From contig NZ_LZIR01000001.1 in assembly GCF_001667035.1 (NCBI RefSeq), positions 25,984 to 89,983 of the forward strand: DNA of 64,000 nucleotides, written 5' to 3'. The stretch comes from Mycobacterium sp. 852002-51057_SCH5723018 (GTDB lineage: Bacteria > Actinomycetota > Actinomycetes > Mycobacteriales > Mycobacteriaceae). Within the stretch, counting starts at the first letter, position 1. Every line of letters starts with the position of its first letter. The notes below the pieces were generated by a model, which saw only the letters and a list, made by a program, of their open reading frames with translations, had not been told where the DNA came from and did no database searches. The position numbers and the translations under genes were made by a program. Below, piece after piece: positions 34,144-42,730 of this stretch.

Positions 34144-34818
34144 ATGACGAGCACCACGAACACGAAGGTCGCCGCCGCCGGCCGCGGCTTCGCGGCGCTG
34201 ACGTGGGGTTGCGTGGCCGCCGCGTCGTTGATCGCATCGGCCGCCAGTGTCCGCGCCGAATCGGGCTCCCCCGTTCCGGACGCCGACCACAAACTGGGGA
34301 TGTATGGCGACCCCACTGCCGCCGCGCGCTACTGGCATCAGCAGCACTCGTCGGACTGCGGGGAGCTGGCGGTCGCCGATGTGGTCGGCCAGATCACCGG
34401 CCGCGCACCCACCGAGCGCCAAATCACCGCCCTGGCCGAAGCCACCCCCAGCATCACGGGGCGGGGACCGATCTGGAAATCACCCGACGGCAACACGGAT
34501 ATCAAAAACCTGCCGGTGTTGCTGTGGCACTACGGGATCCGCGCGGAAAACATTCAGACGAGTACCAGCGCGCTGGAGCAGGATCTGGCTGAGGGCCGCA
34601 AGGTCATTGCCCTGATCAATGCCGAAACCATCTGGAACTGGCCGGGCAAGCGGGACTTCGCCAACCATTTCGTCGTGGTCACCGGCATCGACACCAGGGC
34701 CCGCGTGGTGCACCTCAACGACAGCGGCATCATGACCGGCAGCGACGAGCAGGTTCGGATCGCCACCTTCGAGCGGGCGTGGGCGCTTAACCACAACTCG
34801 GCGATCGTGACGAGGTGA
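34144..34818 (+). CDS. Secreted C39-like cysteine peptidase family protein
   Basis: 224 residues from ATG 34144. A signal peptide (FAALTWGCVAAASLIASAAS, cut near VRA-ES) precedes a C39-like papain fold: Cys in HSSDCGELAVADVVGQ, His in NHFVVVTGID and Asp in VHLNDSGIM as the presumed triad. C39-type peptidases cleave leader or cell-wall peptides; substrates of the mycobacterial exported ones are unknown. The frame continues upstream to 33850, but that part only mirrors the esterase gene and repeat. Confidence 0.75.
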   Translation: MTSTTNTKVAAAGRGFAALTWGCVAAASLIASAASVRAESGSPVPDADHKLGMYGDPTAAARYWHQQHSSDCGELAVADVVGQITGRAPTERQITALAEATPSITGRGPIWKSPDGNTDIKNLPVLLWHYGIRAENIQTSTSALEQDLAEGRKVIALINAETIWNWPGKRDFANHFVVVTGIDTRARVVHLNDSGIMTGSDEQVRIATFERAWALNHNSAIVTR

Positions 34819-34974
34819 ACGTCAGGCGCGCTTTGATTCTGCATCCCGAACGGCGCCCGGCGATCTGTGAACAAACCAGTGAACTTCAATTTCATTGCTC
34901 GCGTGGCTCCGCGAACCGTTTGTGCTTGCGGATCGATCTTCGTTGACCGACACCACATAGGCTGCGGCACAACG

Positions 34975-35013
34975 CTTGCCACGTCTTCGCGAAGTCCTTG
35001 CGGAATCCTTGCC
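34975..35013 (+). promoter_or_regulatory. Spaced direct-repeat element upstream of the NmrA/ECF gene set
   Basis: CTTGCC (34975), CTTGCG (34997) and CTTGCC (35008) are spaced 22 and 11 bp apart, the same pattern as at 14467-14505, and GCGAAG occurs at the same place between repeats. A degenerate CTTCGC at 34985 lies near the missing 11-bp position. It is 122 bp upstream of the start at 35136, in the 317-bp gap after the C39-like gene that has no other feature. A TATAGG at about 35096 could be a -10 box. Confidence 0.5.
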
Positions 35014-35135
35014 CTCGCTCGGCGTCGGCGGCCGCTTTCACAGCGCCGTGACGGGTCTAGTAGCGCCGATGAATTTGAGCGGCACGCCGCCTCTGTATAG
35101 GCGTTGAGCGTGTTTGCCTTCGAAAGGAAAAGAAG

Positions 35136-36056
35136 ATGACGCAGGAGACAGCCATGCGCTACCTGATTGCCGGTGCGGGTGGAAGCCATGGAGCCACGGG
35201 CAACTACGCGGCGCGGCAGCTGCTCGCGAAAGGGCTGCCGGTCCGCGCGTTCGTTCATCGGGATGACGAACGGGCCGACCAACTCGGGGGGCTCGGCGCC
35301 GAGATCGTCGTCGGCGATCTACTCGACTACCGCGACGTGCGCGCGGCGCTGGACGGGGTTCAGGGCGCCTACTTCACGTATCCGCTGGCCGAGGGCCTTG
35401 TGGAGGCGACGGCGACCTTCGCCGTGGCCGGTGCGGAGGCGGGTTTGCGATCGGTGGTGAACATGTCGCAGATCACTGCGGGACCGGATCATCGCAGTCC
35501 CGCCGCCCGGGCGCACTGGGTGGCCGAGCGCGTGCTGGACCGGTCGGGAATCGGCGTCACGCATCTGCGGCCCCCGTTCTTCCTGGAGAATCTGTTCAAC
35601 GTCGCAGCACCTAGCATTCGCGGCGAGGGCAAGATCTATCTTCCGTACGGCGAGGGGCGCCACGCCCCGATCGGCGGAGAAGACGTCGCCCGCGTGGTCG
35701 TCGGCATCCTGACGGACCCGGCCGAGCACCGCGGCAAGACGTATGTGCCCACCGGTCCGGCGTCGTTGTCGATGGCCGAACAGGCCGGCGTTTTCAGCCG
35801 CGTGCTGGGCCGTCCCGTCGAATACGTCGACATTCCGGGCGAGGCCTGGCGGCAGGCCCTGTCGCAGGTCGAGGTCATGACGCCGTATTTGATCGAGCAC
35901 CTTTCGCGCGTCGCCGAGAGCCACCAACGCGGCGTCTTCGACGCTGTCACCGACCTCGTCGAAACGATTGGCGGCGCGCCGCCCCAGTCGCTGGAAGCGT
36001 TCATCGGCCGACACCGAACCGCGTTCGTGGCGCAGCAGGTTCATCCAGAGAAGTGA
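35136..36056 (+). CDS. NmrA-like NAD(P)-binding atypical short-chain dehydrogenase
   Basis: 306 residues. Rossmann motif GAGGSHGATGNYAARQLL close to the N-terminus, followed by the NmrA/HSCARG pattern (VRAFVHRDDERADQLGGLGA; VVGDLLDYRDV). No Tyr-xxx-Lys catalytic pair stands out, so it may be a redox sensor or an isoflavone-reductase-like enzyme. ATG 35136 (after AAAGGAAAAGAAG) or ATG 35154 (after GCAGGAGAC). Its stop overlaps the next start (TGATG), opening a set of five same-strand genes. Confidence 0.85.
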   Translation: MTQETAMRYLIAGAGGSHGATGNYAARQLLAKGLPVRAFVHRDDERADQLGGLGAEIVVGDLLDYRDVRAALDGVQGAYFTYPLAEGLVEATATFAVAGAEAGLRSVVNMSQITAGPDHRSPAARAHWVAERVLDRSGIGVTHLRPPFFLENLFNVAAPSIRGEGKIYLPYGEGRHAPIGGEDVARVVVGILTDPAEHRGKTYVPTGPASLSMAEQAGVFSRVLGRPVEYVDIPGEAWRQALSQVEVMTPYLIEHLSRVAESHQRGVFDAVTDLVETIGGAPPQSLEAFIGRHRTAFVAQQVHPEK

Positions 36057-36367
36057 TGGTAATGCGCAGAGCCGCCGTGGTGCAGTACCACACCAGCGCC
36101 GACTCGGCCGGGCACAACCGGAACTTGATCGAGGAGGTGCTGATCGAGCTCGCGGCCCGCGATCCCGGTGGGCTCGACTACCAGGTGTTCCAATTCGAGG
36201 ACGGAACGGGTTTCCTGCATCTCGCCGTCTTCGACGGCACCGCCGACCCGTTCGCGGATTGCGCAGCCGACCGCGAGTTCCACCGCGAGCTCGAACAACG
36301 CCTGGCAACACCGCCCATCATCAGCCGCGCCATGCTGATCGGCGCCTACTTCGGCAGGAACCGATGA
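36056..36367 (+). CDS. Small protein of ABM (antibiotic biosynthesis monooxygenase)-like size and layout
   Basis: 103 residues. Pattern RAAVVQYHTSADSAGHNRNLIEEV, split by a loop, then YQVFQFEDGTGFLHLAVFDG, resembles the dimeric alpha/beta-barrel fold in which two such halves make a pocket; the match is only by pattern. ATG 36056 overlaps the preceding stop (TGATG) with AGAGAAG upstream, so translation is coupled to the NmrA-like gene. Probably a small ligand-binding or oxygenase-like partner. Confidence 0.6.
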   Translation: MVMRRAAVVQYHTSADSAGHNRNLIEEVLIELAARDPGGLDYQVFQFEDGTGFLHLAVFDGTADPFADCAADREFHRELEQRLATPPIISRAMLIGAYFGRNR

Positions 36368-36416
36368 ATTTCGGCGCGGCGGCTCCTCAGTATGTGATGA
36401 AAGGACGGCAACACTG

Positions 36417-37154
36417 ATGAAGATCTCACGCATCGCGCCCCGCCACGAGTGGCTTGCGGCGCGGCTAGACCTGTTGGCCAAGGAGAAGGCCGCGAGCCGG
36501 CAACTGGCCGCCCTGGCCGAGCAGCGCCGCGGGCTACCGGCGGTACCGGTCGACAAGGACTACCTCTTCGAAGGTCCCGACGGCGACGCGCGGCTGATCG
36601 ACCTGTTCGACGGCCGCAGCCAGCTGATCGTCTACCACTTCATGTGGCTGCACGACATCGACGAAGGTTGTCCCAGCTGCTCCTTCGCCGTCGACAACAT
36701 GCCCGAGCCGGTCCACCTCAACGAAGGCGCGGACACCACCCTGGCGCTCGTCTCGCGCGCGCCCTACCCGCGGCTTGATCAATTCAAAGCGCGCATGGGC
36801 TGGCGGCTGCCCTTCTACTCCTCGCACGGCAGCGACTTCAACTACGACTTTCACGTCACCAGCGACGAGTCCGCCGCACCGATCGAATACAACTACAAAG
36901 ACAAGGCCACCCTGCTGCGCGAGGGGCTGGGATACGTGGCCGCCGACGGCGCCGACGGGCAGGGCATCAGCGTCTTCATCCAGAACGACGGCAAGATTTT
37001 CCACACCTACTCGGCCTACGGGGTTGGCGCCGACGTGATGCTGAGCACCTACCGCTTTCTGGACCTCACCCCACTGGGCCGCCAGCGCTACATCAACGAG
37101 TGGCCTTGGCACGACGCGTACGGGAGAACCGACGGCCATGCCCACCACCACTGA
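36417..37154 (+). CDS. DUF899 thioredoxin-like protein
   Basis: 245 residues. DUF899 hallmarks: LVYHF-like IVYHFMWLHDIDEGCPSCSF, FKARMGWRLPFYSSHGSDFN, and a C-terminal WPWHDAYG with a His-rich tail. The CPSC pair sits at the position of the thioredoxin CxxC. Cytoplasmic; family role unknown, often beside sigma factors. Its last 17 bp overlap the ECF sigma gene at 37138, so the two are translated together. Confidence 0.85.
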   Translation: MKISRIAPRHEWLAARLDLLAKEKAASRQLAALAEQRRGLPAVPVDKDYLFEGPDGDARLIDLFDGRSQLIVYHFMWLHDIDEGCPSCSFAVDNMPEPVHLNEGADTTLALVSRAPYPRLDQFKARMGWRLPFYSSHGSDFNYDFHVTSDESAAPIEYNYKDKATLLREGLGYVAADGADGQGISVFIQNDGKIFHTYSAYGVGADVMLSTYRFLDLTPLGRQRYINEWPWHDAYGRTDGHAHHH

Positions 37155-38106
37155 CACCAACGAGGACTTCGGGCGGCTCGCCGAGCCGTACCGGCGCGAG
37201 CTGATCGCCTACGGATACCGGATGCTCGGCTCGCTTGACGACGCCGAGGAAATCGTGCAGGACGTGTATCTCGAAGCGTGGCGCGCCTACGACCGTTTCG
37301 AGGGACGCTCGTCGCTGCGCACCTGGCTGTATCGCATTGCCACCCGCGCCTTCGTCAAAGGGATCGAGCGACATAACCGTCGCCCGCTCCCGTCGGACCT
37401 CAGCGGGCCGGCGATGGATGCCTTTGCCACCGTGCAGGCCGGCTCCGCGGAGGTGGCGTGGTTACAGCCGGCACCCGATTCGGTGTTGACCGGCACCCTG
37501 GCGGACCCCGCGACGGTGGTCACCGGGCGGCACACGGCGCGGTTGGCGTTTGTCGCGGCGCTGCAGGTGCTTACGCCCCGCCAGCGCGCGGTGCTGATCT
37601 TGCGTGACGTGCTGAGCCTGAGCTCAGCCGAAGTCGCCGCGGTATTGGATTTGAGCGTTGCGGCGGTCAACAGCGCGCTGCAGCGGGCTCGGTCGCGGCT
37701 GCCGGCCGACCACGACAGCGTTGCCGAACCGTCGGAGACCCGACAACGCGAGCTGCTCGACCGCTATGTGGCGGCATTCGAAAACGCCGACGTGGCCGGC
37801 CTGATGGCGCTGTTGACCGAGGACGCAAGGTACGAAATGCCGCCGTTTCTCACCTGGTTTCGGGGCGCTACCGACGTTGGCGGGTTCCTCGGCGCGCGCA
37901 TGCGCCAGTTGGGCAGGGCGTCGGTCATTCGGACTTGGGCCAATGCACAGCCGGCGGTGGCGCTGTACACCGGTCCCGATGACGGGAAGCGTCGGCTGCA
38001 CTCGCTGCACGTGCTCACCGTTGGGCCACAAGGGATCTCACACATTGTGGCGTTCATGGACATCGGCGCCCTGCGCCGTTTCGATCTGCCAGCGGCCGGC
38101 CAGTGA
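37138..38106 (+). CDS. ECF sigma factor with SnoaL-like C-terminal domain (SigG type)
   Basis: 322 residues. Sigma region 2 (EPYRRELIAYGYRMLGSLDD; AEEIVQDVYLEAWRAY; SSLRTWLYRIAT), region 4 (LTPRQRAVLILRDVLSLSSA; AVNSALQRARSRL) and a C-terminal NTF2/SnoaL-like domain of about 120 residues (LLDRYVAAFENADVAGLMAL). The layout and many residues match M. tuberculosis SigG, but this protein lacks the long N-terminal leader, and it is more likely a paralogue. No anti-sigma gene is adjacent; in this group the C-terminal domain itself controls activity. Starts within the DUF899 gene. Confidence 0.88.
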   Translation: MPTTTDTNEDFGRLAEPYRRELIAYGYRMLGSLDDAEEIVQDVYLEAWRAYDRFEGRSSLRTWLYRIATRAFVKGIERHNRRPLPSDLSGPAMDAFATVQAGSAEVAWLQPAPDSVLTGTLADPATVVTGRHTARLAFVAALQVLTPRQRAVLILRDVLSLSSAEVAAVLDLSVAAVNSALQRARSRLPADHDSVAEPSETRQRELLDRYVAAFENADVAGLMALLTEDARYEMPPFLTWFRGATDVGGFLGARMRQLGRASVIRTWANAQPAVALYTGPDDGKRRLHSLHVLTVGPQGISHIVAFMDIGALRRFDLPAAGQ

Positions 38107-38119
38107 AGGGAGCACATCG

Positions 38120-38596
38120 ATGAGCGCAACCGAAATCGACACACCAGCTGCGTCAAGAGGGCCGACGGCGTTCCGGGTGTTTCTGCGCGTCTATGGCGTA
38201 CTGACGCTGGCGATCTTCGTGCCGCTGTTCGCGGGTTTTGTTGCGCAGTCGCCGCTGCTGGCCGAGCATGGCGGTGCGTTGAACTGGACGATCTGGAACG
38301 ACGTGCGCTGCGGCAGCGAACATTTGCACGTACCCCCGATGCTGCTGGTGATCTACATCGTGTGGGGAATCTTTCTGCTGCGCGCCGCCGGCGACCCGCA
38401 CGGCTATGCGTCATTTCTGAACTTCACCATGTGGGCCAACCTCGCCCACGGGGTGTTGATGGCCATCCAGGCGGGAACCGAGATCGATCACTACTGGAGC
38501 AAGTTCCTCACCGACATACCCTTCGTTCTGGTCCTCGCGGTCGGAATATTCGTGTGGCGTCGCAAAGAGCAAGCCAGCCAGATTAATTCGAAGTGA
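38120..38596 (+). CDS. Small four-helix membrane protein (DUF6632-like)
   Basis: 158 residues from ATG 38120 after AGGGAG. Four membrane segments (VYGVLTLAIFVPLFAGFVA; MLLVIYIVWGIFLLRAAG; MWANLAHGVLMAIQAG; IPFVLVLAVGIFVW). I recall similar actinobacterial proteins as DUF6632. It starts 13 bp after the sigma gene and is probably the last gene of that set. It might be a membrane partner of the sigma factor, but this is not shown by sequence. Confidence 0.7.
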   Translation: MSATEIDTPAASRGPTAFRVFLRVYGVLTLAIFVPLFAGFVAQSPLLAEHGGALNWTIWNDVRCGSEHLHVPPMLLVIYIVWGIFLLRAAGDPHGYASFLNFTMWANLAHGVLMAIQAGTEIDHYWSKFLTDIPFVLVLAVGIFVWRRKEQASQINSK

Positions 38597-38800
38597 ACGC
38601 AGACGGGCCGGACGGCTAACGGCTTTGGCCAAAGCTTTCCGTGCGATGAACAGTACCTTGCGACAAGCGCCGGCAGATATAGAGTGCTGCGTAGAGCACG
38701 GTTAGTCCACCACCAATCGACTCCCGTTGCGGCTCAGGGAGGTTCGCCCAGCGCGTGTAGCGATCGACATCCACTCCCACCCGTCCGGAAGGTGCGCAAC

Positions 38801-40438
38801 ATGTATCGCCAGATCCTCGATCCCCTTGCCCACTCGCTGGCCTGGAGCTCATTGGTCGCCGCCTTGCCGCTGGCCGCGTTGTTCGTGCTGCTCGGCGTGT
38901 TGCGGGTGCGGGCGTGGGCGGCGTCAGTGGTGTCTTTGGCGGTCGCGGTCGCGATCGCCGTCGCCGCCTATGGAATGCCGATCGGGCAGGCGGCGCTGGC
39001 GGGCGCCGAAGGGGCCGTCTTCGGATTCTTCCCGATCCTGTGGATCGTGATCAACGCGATCTGGGTTTACCAGATGACGGTGGAGACAGGCCATTTCGAC
39101 GTGCTGCGGCGCAGTTTCGCGACTGTCAGTGACGATCACCGGATCCAGGCGATCCTCATCGCGTTTTCGTTCGGCGCGTTGCTCGAGGCGCTGGCCGGGT
39201 TCGGCACACCGGTGGCGGTCACCTCAGTGATGCTGCTCGCGCTGGGCTTCAAGCCGCTCAAGGCGGCCGTCCTGGCGCTCGTCGCCAACACCGCGCCGGT
39301 CGCGTTCGGCGCGATGGCCACGCCCATCATCACCCTGGCCAAGACGTCCGGGCTGTCGACCGACACGCTCGGCGCCATGGTCGGTCGCCAAACCCCGATC
39401 ATGGCCGTCTTCGTTCCCCTGGCGCTGGTCGCGATCGTCGACGGCCGACGCGGTGTCCGCGAAACCTGGTTCACTGCTCTCATCGGCGGCGTGGTGTTCG
39501 GTCTCGGCCAGTACGCGACGTCGAACTTCGTGTCGGTGCCGCTGGCCGACGTGATCGCGTCGCTGCTGTCCGCGGGCGCCGTAGTGCTGTGGGTGCGCAT
39601 CAGACCCCAGCGCACCGAACGCGTTGGCGCCGCGGTCGTCGCCGGTGGCTCCGCCGACGCGCCGACCCCCGAATTCGCCGAGCACGTCGCACATCCCGAC
39701 TCCCGCGCCCAGGTGCTACGCGCCTACGCGCCCTACGCGATCATCATTGCCGTCTTCGTGATTTGCCAGATCTCGGCGGTCAAAAAGCTTCTCGACAAGG
39801 CGACCTTCGTCGTGCACTGGCCGGGACTGCACCTCTACACCGCCAAGGGCGCCCCGTCGTCGCTGCCGAACTTCACCCTGAACCTGCTGACTACCCCGGG
39901 CACCCAGATGCTGGTGGCCGGCGTCCTCACCATGGTGGCGCTGCGGCTGTCGGCGGCCAGGGCGCTTCGGGCCTACGGCGCGACGCTGCATCAGCTGCGA
40001 TGGGCCATCGTCACCGTGATGGCGGTGCTGGCACTGGCATTCGTGATGAATGCGTCCGGACAGACCATCACCCTGGGCACGTGGATGGCCGGAGCCGGAG
40101 GCGCCTTCGCGTTGCTCTCCCCCATCCTCGGCTGGCTCGGCGTGGCGGTGACGGGATCCGATACGTCGTCGAACTCGCTGTTCGGGGCGCTGCAGGTGAC
40201 CGCGGCGGCCAAGGCCGGGCTGTCACCGGTGCTGATGGCCGCCGGCAACAGCTCGGGGGGCGTGCTCGGCAAGATGATCTCTCCGCAGAACCTCGCGATC
40301 GGGGCGGCGGCAGTGGGGGTGCACGGCAAAGAGGGCGACATCTTCCGCCGGGTGCTCCTTTGGAGCCTGCTGTTCCTGGCGTTCATTTGCGTCCTATCGG
40401 GGCTGCAGGCGTCGGTGCTGTCCTGGATGGTGCCCTAA
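38801..40438 (+). CDS. lctP: L-lactate permease family transporter
   Basis: 545 residues, about 13 membrane segments. Family motifs: FFPILWIVINAIWVYQMTVE, LEALAGFGTPVAVTSVML, TGSDTSSNSLFGALQ and GNSSGGVLGKMISPQN. Takes up lactate (or glycolate) with protons across the cytoplasmic membrane. ATG 38801 is preceded by GGAAGG; the frame is open upstream but without family similarity. A 204-bp gap separates it from the ECF set. No lactate dehydrogenase gene is in the window. Confidence 0.9.
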   Translation: MYRQILDPLAHSLAWSSLVAALPLAALFVLLGVLRVRAWAASVVSLAVAVAIAVAAYGMPIGQAALAGAEGAVFGFFPILWIVINAIWVYQMTVETGHFDVLRRSFATVSDDHRIQAILIAFSFGALLEALAGFGTPVAVTSVMLLALGFKPLKAAVLALVANTAPVAFGAMATPIITLAKTSGLSTDTLGAMVGRQTPIMAVFVPLALVAIVDGRRGVRETWFTALIGGVVFGLGQYATSNFVSVPLADVIASLLSAGAVVLWVRIRPQRTERVGAAVVAGGSADAPTPEFAEHVAHPDSRAQVLRAYAPYAIIIAVFVICQISAVKKLLDKATFVVHWPGLHLYTAKGAPSSLPNFTLNLLTTPGTQMLVAGVLTMVALRLSAARALRAYGATLHQLRWAIVTVMAVLALAFVMNASGQTITLGTWMAGAGGAFALLSPILGWLGVAVTGSDTSSNSLFGALQVTAAAKAGLSPVLMAAGNSSGGVLGKMISPQNLAIGAAAVGVHGKEGDIFRRVLLWSLLFLAFICVLSGLQASVLSWMVP

Positions 40439-40492
40439 CCGGTATTGAAAAACGTTGCCACAGACGTCACAAGGGACGCTAAGCTGCTGCTC

Positions 40493-41194
40493 GTGGGCAG
40501 TGTCGCGTTAGCCAACGGGCGGGGCCGCTGGCGGGCAATCGCGGCTTCCCTCGTCGTCTCCGCCGGCATGGTCTATGCCCAGACCACCGAGCCTCAATGC
40601 TGCGTTGGCGCTCCCGTCGAATCATCGGCGGCACCCCCCGCGAACCCAGGACCTGCCGCGGCCCCCGCGCCGCAGGCCGACGGGCCGCACGTCGCGAGTC
40701 CCGCCGAGGTGGACTCGTTGGCGGCCAACGCTCCCGCGACCGCCCCGGCGCAGCAGTTCCAGATCCCCCTCCCCGCGGGCGTCGCGCCGGAGCAGCGGTT
40801 GCAGGTCAAGACCATCTGGGCGGCCCGTGCGATCAGCGTGCTGTTCCCGGAGATCAAGACCATCTATGGGTACCGAGAGGATCCGTTGCCGTGGCATCCC
40901 AACGGGTTGGCGATCGACGTGATGATCCCGAACCACGACTCCCCTGAAGGCATCGCGCTCGGCAACCAGATCGCCGGCTATGCCCTGGCCAATGCGAAGC
41001 GTTGGGGCATCAACCACGTGATCTGGCGGCAGAAGATTTACCCCGGCGTGGGCGCGCCCAGTTGGACGGCGAACTACGGCAACGAGACCCTCAACCACTA
41101 CGACCACGTTCATATCGCCACCGACGGCGGCGGGTACCCGTCCGGGCACGAGACCTATTACATCGCCTCGATGACGCCCACGCCGCCCGCGTGA
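40493..41194 (+). CDS. Exported protein with C-terminal mycobacterial conserved domain (Rv0320-like)
   Basis: About 233 residues if GTG 40493 is used; TTG 40445 would add 16. Signal-like segment (AIAASLVVSAGMVYA), a Pro/Ala-rich linker (about 40-90), then a globular domain (RLQVKTIWAARAISVLFPEI; WHPNGLAIDVMIPN; HYDHVHIAT). The domain resembles exported mycobacterial proteins such as Rv0320; conserved His and Asp residues (HPNGLAIDV, HYDHVH) hint at a zinc peptidase-like site of the M15 kind. Likely a cell-envelope protein of unknown substrate. Confidence 0.7.
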   Translation: MGSVALANGRGRWRAIAASLVVSAGMVYAQTTEPQCCVGAPVESSAAPPANPGPAAAPAPQADGPHVASPAEVDSLAANAPATAPAQQFQIPLPAGVAPEQRLQVKTIWAARAISVLFPEIKTIYGYREDPLPWHPNGLAIDVMIPNHDSPEGIALGNQIAGYALANAKRWGINHVIWRQKIYPGVGAPSWTANYGNETLNHYDHVHIATDGGGYPSGHETYYIASMTPTPPA

Positions 41195-41219
41195 TTGCGA
41201 ATTCGCGACCGGGTCAGCG

Positions 41220-42332
41220 TCACAGGCCGAGGAGGCCCAGCAAGCTACCGGTGACCGGGGGCACCGTGACTTGCCCGCCGCCGAGGGTCGACGGCAGTGT
41301 CAGCAGACCGCCGGTGATCACCGAGGGAACCCCGACGTCCCCACCGCCGACGACGGAGGGCAGGCTCAGCACGCCGCCGGTGAGGATCGACGGGATCGTG
41401 ACTCCCTCACCGCCGGCGATCGGAGGCAGGTTCAGCACGCCACCGGTGAGGACCGACGGAACGCTCAGCTGGCCGCCGCCCAGGTATGACGGCACGTCCA
41501 CCGAGCCGCCGGTGAGGATCGAGGTCACGACGCTGGTGATCGGCGGCACGGTGAACACCCCACCGCCCACACTCGAGGGCAGGCTCAGCAGGCCACCGGT
41601 GACGATCGAGGGCAGGCCCAGGACGCCACCGCCGAGGGTCTCGGGCACGTCCAGCACACCACCGGTGAGGATCGAGGGCACGGTCAGCTCCCCGCCGCCC
41701 AGGATCGGGGGCAGTGCCACCACGCCGCCGTTGATGATCGGGCTCAGGGCGCCGACGACCGCGGGCCCGACGCTGGAGATCGGCGGCACGGTCAACGCCG
41801 CACCCCCGAGCATCGGCGGGAAGTTCAGCACGCCACCGGTGATCAGGGACGGCACGGTCAGCACGCCGCCACCCAGGATCGGCGGCAAGCTCACCGCGCC
41901 GCCTTCGACGGTCAGGCTCGCGCTACCGCCCAGAACCGAGGTCAGGTTCAGGTCAGCCGCCGCGGCTTGCGCGCCGGCGCTCGCACTGCTCACGGACTGC
42001 CCAAGCAATCCCTGGACGGGCGCGTTCACGGCGCCGGCGAGAGCCTGCCCGGCGGCCGCCTCGGTGTCCAGATAGGCGCCGGCCCCCGCGCTCATCAAGC
42101 CGACGAACCGCTCGTGAAACGCGTCCGCTTGGGCGCTGAGGGTCTGAAAGTCCAAGCCGAAATCGTTGAACATCGTTGCGACCAAGGCAGATATCTCGTC
42201 CTGCGCGGCGGCGGCCACCGCGGTCGTGGGCGCCGCGGCCGACGCGGCGGACCCGGCCAACAACGAGCGGACCCCTGACAAACTCTGGGCTGCCGCCCCT
42301 ATCTCACTAGGAGCCGTGACCAGGTACGACAT
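41220..42332 (-). CDS. PE family protein with a long 11-residue repeat domain
   Basis: 370 residues from ATG 42332. PE domain 1-95 (SYLVTAPSEIGAAAQSLSGV; AFHERFVGLMSAGAGAYLDT) with the YxxxE secretion signal in YLDTE, so export by ESX-5-type type VII secretion is expected. Residues 143-361 are 18 regular units of 11 residues. It is neither PGRS (no GGAGGX) nor MPTR. The C-terminus ends in a hydrophobic SLLGLLGL. An in-frame GTG/ATG further upstream (42353) would break the PE start. Single gene, no PPE partner adjacent. Confidence 0.88.
   Translation of the reverse strand: MSYLVTAPSEIGAAAQSLSGVRSLLAGSAASAAAPTTAVAAAAQDEISALVATMFNDFGLDFQTLSAQADAFHERFVGLMSAGAGAYLDTEAAAGQALAGAVNAPVQGLLGQSVSSASAGAQAAAADLNLTSVLGGSASLTVEGGAVSLPPILGGGVLTVPSLITGGVLNFPPMLGGAALTVPPISSVGPAVVGALSPIINGGVVALPPILGGGELTVPSILTGGVLDVPETLGGGVLGLPSIVTGGLLSLPSSVGGGVFTVPPITSVVTSILTGGSVDVPSYLGGGQLSVPSVLTGGVLNLPPIAGGEGVTIPSILTGGVLSLPSVVGGGDVGVPSVITGGLLTLPSTLGGGQVTVPPVTGSLLGLLGL
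41250..41906 (-). repeat. 18 x 11-residue (33-bp) repeat array in the PE protein
   Basis: Units of the form [G/T]GG-x-hydrophobic-x-[V/L]-P-[S/P]-x-[L/V/I] cover residues 143-361, for example TGGVLSLPSVV and GGGVLTVPSLI. Units starting with T and units starting with G alternate, giving a 22-residue (66-bp) higher period. Two short interruptions (residues 187-200 and 267-273) break the array into blocks of 4, 6 and 8 units. The regular Gly/hydrophobic/Pro spacing suggests a beta-solenoid. Confidence 0.85.
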
Positions 42333-42685
42333 AACCGCCTCCCGCCGACCCAATAAAGACGGTCGCCCGACGACCCAAGAAACACGAGCCTAATAGGACT
42401 TGGTGAAAATGCCTAACGAAAACATAACTTTTCAGCGGTAAGCCCATCAAACTAAGCCGGCGCCTCCCGCGCACGTGACACCGTCTTCGGGTTTGGCTGA
42501 ATTTGACGGTAGTCAATCCGTTCGAGGGCGCCTGCCGGCGAGGCGTCCAGGCGCCGCGGTCGGCCCGAGCGCCATGTCGTGAGCTGGACTTTTGGTGGCG
42601 TGGTGCGTTGACCAATTTGGCAAGAATCACAGCGGAGCAGCCAACCCGCGATCAGCTCGAAAATCGGCTCGCATATCTACTACTG

Positions 42686-42701
42686 AGCGTAGTATTACGC
42701 T
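42686..42701. promoter_or_regulatory. Inverted repeat upstream of the DUF4383-like gene
   Basis: AGCGTA-GTAT-TACGCT is a perfect 6-bp inverted repeat, 29 bp before the ATG at 42731 and thus at the expected promoter/leader of that gene. It fits a TetR- or MarR-type operator. The remaining part of the 377-bp gap (42354-42730) holds the PE promoter and no other recognisable feature. Confidence 0.5.
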
Positions 42702-42730
42702 AGTCCCCGCTCGTCCCAAGGAGGTGCAAT

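Noticed and set aside
41250..41906. CRISPR-like or satellite DNA array
   Set aside because: The 33-bp periodicity follows codons inside an open PE gene and units differ in sequence; it is a protein repeat.
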